Positions 57,380-64,000 of a stretch of 64,000 nucleotides of DNA are shown here, in pieces. Both the position numbers and the translations under genes were made by a program. The stretch is from Hydrangea macrophylla (taxonomy: Eukaryota > Streptophyta > Magnoliopsida > Cornales > Hydrangeaceae). The stretch lies in assembly GCA_033977485.1 (NCBI GenBank), contig CM066988.1, positions 72,035,169 to 72,099,168 on the forward strand, read 5' to 3'. The notes beneath the pieces are model-generated. The model was not told the DNA's origin, ran no database searches, and saw only the letters and a program-made list of their open reading frames with translations. Numbering within the stretch: the first letter of the stretch is position 1; each line of letters begins with the position of its first letter.

Positions 57380-57520
57380 CAGCAGTCAATAAAGCAGATC
57401 GACGCTCCGTGAAGTGCCACGCGGCAGTCCGTGAATGCCATTGCGGCATTCACTGACTACCATTGCGGCAGTCACTGAGTGCCGTAGAGCCTAGCCGAGT
57501 GCCGTTCTAAGTTTTATTTT
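57380..57520 (-). promoter_or_regulatory. Possible antisense promoter with U3-type motifs
   Basis: 100-230 bases upstream of the DUF7745-like ATG the sequence repeats the U3 motifs: GCGGCAGTCCGTGAATGCC, TTGCGGCATTCACTGA and GCGGCAGTCACTGAGTGCCG. A TATA-like TATTTATA (minus strand, at about 57350-57343) lies between this array and the ATG. A promoter role is inferred from position and motif sharing only. Confidence 0.45.
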
Positions 57521-57797
57521 GGCTAGGGTCTGTTTTTAACATTTTCAGCCCACCTGCAAACAAAAAACTAAATAAAGAACAATAAAATGTGCACATCATG
57601 CAGTACGTACAAGCAAAACCAGGCCATGGTCGCATACATTCATTCATTCATTTATTCATTCGTTCATTCATTTCAAAATAAATAAAGGAGATAGAAGTAT
57701 TCAGAGTTAAAAAAAGGGGGACCAAGCTACGGTCCCACATACGGCAAGAAAAGGACTAAGCTATGGTCACACATATGGTGAGCAGCAATGAAAAGCA

Positions 57798-57836
<39 letters not shown>

Positions 57837-57970
57837 GGTAATGCAAGTGCCTATCCTACCGTCTATCCTAAAGCCGTCATCAAGAATAAGTATGAACATA
57901 TATATACAATCATCCAAAAAAAAAGTATGAGTCCTCCAGAAGCACTCAAAGCATAAGAAAAAGAAAGTGA
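57521..57970. other. Spacer between the two antisense genes, with microsatellites
   Basis: (ATTC)n at about 57637-57672 and (AAT)n at 57798-57835. Two similar lines with ctacggtc and caca(c/t)a(c/t)gg (57721-57785) form a small duplication. No coding sequence seen. Confidence 0.7.
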
Positions 57971-59972
57971 TCAGCCCCGGCCTCGGCCTCGAGTCTGGCG
58001 AGTGACACGTCTGAGAGGCTCCTCCTCTAACTCTGTATCGCTCCCGCCACGACCGCCTCCTCCTCTGCCTCCGCCTCTGCCACTGCTAGTGCCCATGCTA
58101 CCGCCTCCACCACATCCAACGCCGCTACCTCCAGGGGAATCGCTGAGAGGGATGCTAAACTGTTTAAGCCGCTGCTGGAGCACTCCCACCTGCCGGGACA
58201 TAGCCCCAACCTATTCCTCCTGAACGGAGGGAACAAATCAAATTACCAGGTTATAATAGAATTGATTGGAAAGCTAAAAAGCAAAATAAAAGGAGCATTT
58301 GTTTTTACCAGAGCTCTCGTGTGAATCTCAGCAGCTGCCCGTGCCCCGTCAGCCTGAGTCAAAGGAAGAAAGGTTAGAATGTCAGAATAAAACTACGGTT
58401 TAAAAAAAAAACAAAATGCGAGGTTTAGAAATTACCCTCCACTCTCTGCCATAAATCCACTCTCTCACGCTGTGAGCGTAGAGCAAGCCCTCCTCTGCAT
58501 AGTCCCGTGGGACATGATCATACTGGAGCAGAACGGTAGGAGCACCCGCCTGATACCTAGGGACCATAGTAGTGGTCTGCTCACCATAAGAGACCGTCCT
58601 AAGGCTCCAATCCCAAGGCGATAAAGTCAGAGCCCGAGCTGCAGCAGGAACGGGCTGCAAAGAAGATTGAATCCAATAATGAGATAAACATGCATGCTTT
58701 AAAATTGAGATAAAGTTTGAAGAGACTGAAAGAAACTCACCCGGGTCACCTCCACTAGAGGGAAGTTCCCCATCAGCTTCGCAACACAAAAAGCTGCGTA
58801 TCCCGCTAGAGGCTCCACGAAACCCTGAAGAGACAAACCGGCTAGGGTAAGTATGAGTGCAGAACCCTAGAGGGTATCTGTAGCCCTCATGGACTCCAGG
58901 GGGGGATATGGCACGAAGAAAGACTCAGTCGCCAATGACTGTCTGGTCACCCTCTCTCCCAGGTACCACGCCTGAGCCTCTGGTTTGTCTAGCAAGATCC
59001 TCTGTGGGTCATACCCAGCCGACTCCCATATCCCCTAGGAGGTCTCGGGAAGCACGTCAAGTCAAGGCTGCCATCGAACGTGCTGCTCTCGTAGATTCGT
59101 CAGGAAGTTCCTAAACGAGATGAAATCATGAGCCCCGGTCTTCCGCCCGACCTGATCCTTCGCCCACTTTAGCCCCTGGGGCATGATGAGGGCGTCCGTC
59201 GGCCGCATATCAGGCGACATCATATGCAAGTACTCATGGGACCAAATTTGCAAGAAAGAAAGAAGAGCATAAGTTTTGAGAAGCATGAAATAAAGAAATT
59301 TGAAATAAGAATGCAAAATTTAATTCAGTGGAAATTAATAAAAGAGAAGAAGTATACCTCCCAAGCTCTCCAGAAGCCGCCAGTAGAGGCTGGGCGATCC
59401 CGGGATATCTCTCCCATGTGCTGATACAGGATGGCTAATCCTGCACTAACCCAGTCGTACTAGTATATCTGGTCCATGCGCTCCAAGGACCCTAGCAGTG
59501 CCACAGAGATCCGGTCTCCCTTGGTGCTCAGCAGAGAGCACCCCAACATATAAATAATGAAGCCCTGAGCCATCTGCTTGTCTGTAAAACCCTGTCGGCC
59601 TCTGAAAGTGTCCATGAACCACTTAGCCATAACCAAGGGCTCCTCTGGGACCACTCCTAGCAGCTCCTGCACCCGATCCCACTCGGTGACGGTGTCTAGA
59701 TATCGTAGGAGCTCTCCGCCAAATAGGATCCCCGAAATCATGCTGAAGTCGAGGGGAGTCATTGTCATCTCCCCAAAAGCAAAGTGGAAGGTGTTGGTGG
59801 TATCCCACCACCGCTCCGCTAATGCGTGAATCTGTCTCAAGTCGTTGGAGCTCTTCGTCAAAAGTTTGACAAAGTCTCTAAAATCGGTAGCTCTAACAAA
59901 TCCCTGCACAGTCTCGCTCAACTCCCCGTACCAGGCGAAGCCGTGAGCCAAGCTGTCGTGCCCTTTCAGCAC
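57971..59972 (-). pseudogene. Antisense plant mobile domain (PMD)-like gene
   Basis: Multi-exon gene read leftward from ATG 59972. Exon 1 (59972-59358) has the PMD core: GFVRATDFRDFVKLL, LRQIHALAERWWDTTNTFHFAFGEMTMTPLDFSMISGI, LLGVVPEEP, MAQGFIIYMLGCSLLSTKGDRIS, then (after TAG at 59462-59460) YDWVSAGLAILYQHMGE and GGFWRAWE at a GTATAC donor. Later exons hold WAKDQVGRKTGAHDFISFRNFL, AWYLGERVTRQ and GNFPLVEV (about 59255-58745), PWDWSL and VPRDYAEEG (about 58656-58437), a short exon (58353-58310) and a last exon with a coiled-coil start (MSRQVGVLQQRLKQF), a Gly-rich and an acidic region, ending RQTRGRGRG (57971). Several stops fall where Trp is expected. PMD proteins are plant nuclear factors with TE-borne relatives. 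Confidence 0.75.
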
Positions 59973-61077
59973 GTCCTTCGGCAGCTACAAAAGTTGAAAG
60001 ATTCAAGATTAGTAAATGAATTAAAAAAAGCAGAAAAGAATAATAATAATGAAAGAAGAGGCAAACAATGAATAGTAAAAGAAAAAAAGGGTATTCTGGA
60101 ATACTCGCAAGAATTTCTCAAGAATGGCGCTCGTTGTATTCGTGTAAATTTTTCGGCATCATTTGCATAATAATAAAAAAGGGTGATAATAAAGGGTGAA
60201 TGAATAATAAAAAAGAAAGAAAATGAGATTTTGAAAAAAAAATATATAACGTTCACATTCTTGAATTAGAAAAATAAATAGTAGCACATGTCGGAACCGT
60301 GGGTCTCGTAAGAAAAGATTTAAAAGAAATGTCGGCCCAAAAAGTACCCAAGTCAAAATAAGTAAGGAGGTGGCTGTAACGTTCAGAAAATTCATAAGCA
60401 TAATGGTCTTTATTCATGAGGGATATACAAGGCTTTGATTGGCATGCGTCACATTTAAAAAGTCTTTGAAAAAAAATTGATTGAAATATGAGCAGGTACA
60501 GGCGGAACACCCAAGAATTCATAAAGCATAGCGTTCTTTATATATATATATACTAGTGAGGGTGCACGTGCAAGGCACGTGCCTGTCGGATAGTTATATT
60601 CTGAGATATATTGTGTATTAATCTTGACATTAGAGGTCTTTGGAGATGTATAATTACTCATTCCGTTCTAAAATAAGTGCCAACGTTTCATTTTTTTTGG
60701 ATAATTTTAAAATAAGTGTCACGTTTCTTTTTTTTTTTTTTTTTTTTTTGATATTTCAAAATAAGGTCCACTTTTAAAAATCAACATAAGATGTTAAAAT
60801 AGTTAAATAGGAAATTGTAAATGTAACTATTTAATCTAAAACTCTTCTTACGAAAGAAGTTGATAATTCTGACTATCTTATAAATTAGTAAAGGTACCTA
60901 ATAAAGCGCCATTAAAAATATATGACACAAGTAGGGTATTTCCTCTAAAAAAAGGGCATGAATGTGTTTGTAGGCCTTAATTGATATTCAAATACAATCT
61001 ATAATCCTGAATTTGAGGGAAGAAGTTGACCAAAATGTAAATATATTAGTGACCAATTAATAATAGCTACTAAACTC
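59973..61077. other. Spacer upstream of the antisense PMD gene, with a MITE-like remnant
   Basis: AT-rich without genes. Near 60555-60585 is an inverted G(C)ACGTGCAAGGCACGTGC sequence preceded by (TA)n. From about 60655 the text ATTACTCATTCCGTTCTAAAATAAGTG, with further AAAATAAGTGTCACGTTT (60710) and CAAAATAAGGTCCAC (60756), is the hallmark of mariner/Stowaway-type ends. No matching opposite end is visible, so it is a remnant or a fragmentary copy. Poly-T at 60730-60750. Confidence 0.55.
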
Positions 61078-61120
61078 CGTGAGTGCCGCACGGTAGTCAC
61101 AGACTGCCGTAAATTCTAGC
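61078..61120. promoter_or_regulatory. U3-type motif copy upstream of antisense PMD gene
   Basis: CTCCGTGAGTGCCGCACGGTAGTCACAGACTGCCG-like text (61078-61112) contains the same GAGTGCCGC and GTCAC words as the LTR U3 array. It lies about 1.1 kb upstream of the PMD ATG in the antisense direction. Role inferred only. Confidence 0.4.
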
Positions 61121-61279
61121 GTGTGACGCGATTAAGGCGGTTACTAGACCCTTCATTTTTCCCCCAAAATTCAAATTGGGTCTCGAAAATTGAATTTGAA
61201 CCCCCAAATTTTATCCTCATTGTGCTTTTAACCCCTGGGGATGGTTTTCAGGATCAAACTGGTCCTCAATTTTGTGAAG

Positions 61280-61704
61280 TTGAAATAAATTTGAGTCCGT
61301 GGACTCCAAAATTTTGAAAATTGAAATGACTTTGAGTCCGCGTGCTCTAAAATTTTGAAAATTGAAATGATTTTGAGTCCGTGGGCTCCAAAATTTTGAA
61401 AATTGAAATGACTTTGAGTCCGTGGGCTCTAAAATTTTGAAAATTGAAATGACTTTGAGTCTGTGGGCTCTAAAATTTTGAAATTTTAAATGACTTTGAG
61501 TCCGCGGGATCCAAAATTTTGAAAATTAAAATGACTTTGAGTCCGTGGGCTCTAAAATTTTGAAAATTGAAATGACTTTGAGCCCACGGGCTCCAAAATT
61601 TTAAAAATTGAAATGACTTTGAGTCCGTGGGCTCTAAAATTTTGAAAATTAAAATGACTTTGAGTCCGCGGGCTCCAAAATTTTGAAAATTGAAATGATT
61701 TTGA
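61280..61704 (+). repeat. Tandem array, 41-bp unit, about ten copies
   Basis: Unit: CTCTAAAATTTTGAAAATTG then AAATGACTTTGAGTCCGTGGG. Copies differ at a few bases (CTCC/CTCT; CGCG/CGTG). Each unit contains AAAATTTT and CAATTTTCAAAATTTT-type inverted words. It does not resemble any array of the minus-strand Tat element. Confidence 0.95.
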
Positions 61705-62357
61705 GAGTGTAACGGATTTGCATTCTCCGTTCTCGCAACAGATTTGCGTTAACCCTCGTCTTGGGAATATAACAGATTTATATTCTCGATTCTCGCAATA
61801 GATTTGCGTTAACCCTCGTCTTGGGAATATAACGGATTTATATTCTTGATTTTTGTAATAGATATGCATTAACCCTTGTTTTGAGAATATAACAGATTTA
61901 TATTCTCGATCCTCGTAACAAATTTACGTTGATCCTTTATTTGAGAGTGTAACAGATTTGCATTCTCGGTTCTCGCAATGGATTTGTGTTAACCCTTATT
62001 TTTTAGAATATAACAGATTTATATTCTCGATCCTCATAACAGATTTACGTTGATCCTTTGTTTGAGAGTGTAACAGATTTGCATTCTCGGTTCTCGCAAC
62101 GGATTTACGTTAACCCTCGTTCTAGGAATATAACGGATTTATATTCTCGATCCTCGTAACAGATTTACGTTGATCCTTTGGAGTGCAACAGAATTGCATT
62201 CCCCATTCTCGCAACAGATTTGTATTAACCCTTGTCTTGGGAATATAACGGATTTATATTCTAGATTTTTGCAACAGATTTACGTTAATCCTTTAGAGTG
62301 CAATAGATTTGCATTCTCCGTTCTCGCAACAGATTTGCATTAACCCTCATTTTGGGA
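61705..62357 (+). repeat. Tandem array, ~60-bp unit, about eleven copies
   Basis: Each unit reads GAATATAACAGATTTATATTC, TCGNTTCTCGCAACAGATTT, RCGTTRACCCTCGTCTTG, or the GAGTGTAACAGATTTGCATTC variant. The AACAGATTT word appears twice per unit, so the array arose from a ~30-bp half-unit. Two variants (GAATATAAC and GAGTG(T/C)AAC) alternate irregularly. Some copies are 55-57 bp. It directly follows the 41-bp array. Confidence 0.93.
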
Positions 62358-62605
62358 ATTTGGAAATACATTTTCTTGACCCTTGTAAATGAATCTTTGC
62401 ATCGGTCAACATTTGGTAAATCTCCTTTGGTTAAACGCGTCATGAAATATGCGTCATAAATATAAAAGACACGATATAGAGTAAGCATGGCACTTGCTCG
62501 GTCGAGTTTATTTGAAAGATACCATTGCATGAGCAGTGCATCACGACAGGATAGGAGCATTCATCCGTATGATTACTTGTGCTTGCGTATGCTTGACTCA
62601 TGCCC

Positions 62606-62648
62606 GAACTACGTCTTGGTCTGATTCCTGATGGGATACGTAGGCAGC
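62606..62648 (+). repeat. Bracketing motif copy before the 3' LTR
   Basis: GAACTACGTC ... CTGATTCC ... GGGATACGTAGGCAGC, the same block and orientation as at 55497-55541. In the minus-strand Tat element the equivalent copy is 23649-23693. It sits about 170 bases before the PPT. Confidence 0.88.
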
Positions 62649-62805
62649 TCATCACGGAGCACGACCAATTGGAACTATGTTGCGCGATGGCTTTCTTTTT
62701 GCGACACATTTTGTTTTTACCCGAACCCGACTATTTGGTCAAAGGCTTGTCTTCACACAGGCTTCGATGTTAACTTGTGGATTGCATTGCTCCACAAGCT
62801 CCGTC

Positions 62806-62819
62806 AAAGAGGGGCAAAC
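62806..62819 (+). other. Polypurine tract of the plus-strand Tat element
   Basis: AAAGAGGGGCAAAC directly precedes the 3' LTR start TGTAGACACC at 62820. Same 14 bases as in the minus-strand Tat element. Confidence 0.9.
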
Positions 62820-64000
62820 TGTAGACACCCCAATTTTGACCAAACGTCGAGTTAAGGGGAGTGATACCTCTAAAATCCGATGATGATAATGTCCGGCTAA
62901 TCTAGGACTTCCAAAGATGATTCAAGCTCTTTGAAAGACTCTCTAACCTAAACAAAAAACAAAAAATGATGATGAAGGAAAAAAAAAGGAAAAGAGAGGC
63001 AGAACGGCACTTGAGACAATTTGCGATAGTCACGGGCTGCCACTACGGCAGTCTCTGGACTGCTGGACAGCATTCTGTAAATGCTGCGAATTTCAGCAAG
63101 TGCCACGAAAAAATGAATTTTTACTAAAAAAAAACGGCAGTCCCTGGAGTTGTCTGCGGCATTCATTGAGTGCCGCATCGACATTCAGTGAATACCGCAA
63201 CGGCAATCACTGAGTGTCGTTCCGGCATTCAGTGAGTGCCGCTTCCATCTCTATTGAGTACCGCATTTTATAATAGACAGCTGTAATACAGCACATTTTG
63301 CACTATCAAAAGGACGCCTGTATTAGGGTTTTCTGATCTGAAATGACTGAAATACCCCTCTAAAATTGTCTATAAATAGAGGATGAATTTTCTCTTGCAA
63401 AGGGTTGGATTTTCCTTAAATCTAGAGGTTTATATTAGTAATCTCTTCATCTTAACTTTGAAAAAGGGCTTCCTTAAACACAGTTAGAAGTAGGTTTTGA
63501 GAAGGTTTAAGGGGGTATTTAAGTAGAATTAGAGTGGAAGAGCTTGATTAGTCTTTGGAAGTTCTCAAAAAATCACCGAGTTGAGGATACTTTGGAGGTA
63601 AAAATCTAGAATAATTAATATTTGTTCAAATTTAGTTATAGCATGCATTGAGTTCTTTAATTTCCTTTTTTTTTACTCGTTGTGTTCATCCCTTGGGTTC
63701 ATAAGGCTTTCAATGCCTCACTTGAATCTCTTGGTTTGAAATCCCTTAATCTCTTTGTAATCTTGTGATTCATGAGGGGATTAAGGTTGGTACTATAATA
63801 TTTAGCTAATGGACCCAAACCTATCTTCATGGTTTGAGGTTTATTATGACTAAGTTTCATGAAGTTCTTCCATACTTATTTGAAATTTACAAATATGAAT
63901 ATCTTTAGTCTCCAATGACCATCAAATGGTAGGAGAGTTAGCTTTAGACAAGCCCATTCCATGGCTTATTTGTCTAAGTTGATGAGAATAAAGTGAATTA
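62820..64000 (+). repeat. 3' LTR of the plus-strand Tat element (first 1181 bp)
   Basis: Aligns with 44848-46030. The first ~500 bases differ at about 10% of sites and the following ~680 at about 3%, counted by eye. The U3 motif array (63010-63245) and TATA box (about 63371) are present. The LTR continues beyond the window. Confidence 0.92.

Larger units (their letters stand above)
44848..64000 (+). mobile_element. Tat-lineage Ty3/gypsy element, plus strand (3' end outside the window)
   Basis: 5' LTR 44848-47513, PBS 47517, gag, protease, G-patch, RT, RNase H, archaeal-type RNase H, integrase, antisense cassette, tandem arrays, PPT 62806 and start of 3' LTR 62820. If the 3' LTR is as long as the 5' one the element spans about 20.6 kb. 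The first ~1.18 kb of the LTRs differ by about 6% by eye, with a strong internal gradient, so the insertion is far older than the LARD element. Many stops and frameshifts make it non-autonomous. Confidence 0.92.

Noticed and set aside
56497..59972. Idea that downstream genes of the plus Tat element are env-like
   Set aside because: They are antisense, spliced, and carry PMD/DUF7745-type motifs. No signal peptide, transmembrane anchor or cleavage site layout was seen.
60540..60600. GCACGTGCAAGGCACGTGC inverted repeat as a Helitron end
   Set aside because: No CTRR-type 3' end, A/T insertion site or partner end could be identified; left as an unassigned palindrome.
61280..62357. Regular repeat-spacer look suggesting a CRISPR array (also 32802-33251)
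   Set aside because: Plant nuclear context, no cas genes, and the 'spacers' are parts of the repeated unit. These are tandem repeats.

Overview
This window is plant nuclear DNA made almost entirely of nested transposable elements. I found no intact host gene, RNA gene or CRISPR array. The element types (Ty1/copia, Tat- and Athila-lineage Ty3/gypsy, chromovirus-like long LTRs, a CACTA element, a hAT MITE) point to a seed plant, probably a eudicot with a large repeat-rich genome. I cannot name the species.

Left block (1-38188). A minus-strand copia element (1-5006, 3' LTR at the left edge) is cut inside gag by a minus-strand Tat-lineage element (5007 to about 38188). The Tat 3' LTR (5007-23485) is split by a recent 15.2-kb insertion (7065-22298): a coding-free, LARD-like chromovirus derivative with two 2139-bp LTRs, a tRNA-Met-type PBS and a 5-bp duplication. 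That element carries a 7.1-kb CACTA transposon (10914-18032) with a nearly intact TnpA-like gene and only the C-terminal end of a transposase gene. Inside the Tat body come two decayed antisense genes (plant mobile domain, then DUF7745-like), then integrase, a second RNase H, RNase H and RT read leftward from higher coordinates. The RT is cut by a solo LTR (30702-37739, duplication ACCCC) that itself contains another solo LTR (31357-33861, duplication GAGAG) and a hAT MITE (34466-34672, 8-bp duplication).

Middle block (about 38189-44847). A plus-strand Athila-lineage remnant has gag and protease, lacks RT, RNase H and integrase, and has a 3' LTR at about 43033-44539. About 300 bp of unassigned sequence follows.

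Right block (44848-64000 and beyond). A plus-strand Tat-lineage element has its 5' LTR at 44848-47513, a PBS, gag, protease, G-patch, RT, RNase H, archaeal-type RNase H, integrase, then the same two antisense genes in the same order, tandem arrays, a polypurine tract, and the start of its 3' LTR at 62820. Its genes contain many stops and frameshifts.

The main second-look items are: (1) the antisense PMD plus DUF7745 cassette, present in both Tat elements and bracketed by the same direct-repeat motif and PPT-like sequences; (2) stop codons at the same codon in both Tat elements; (3) nine tandem hairpins with covarying arms and a constant loop in a solo LTR; (4) palindromic CpG-containing motif arrays in several LTR families, one motif also lying upstream of the antisense genes; (5) a mosaic divergence pattern between the two LTRs of the plus-strand Tat element.
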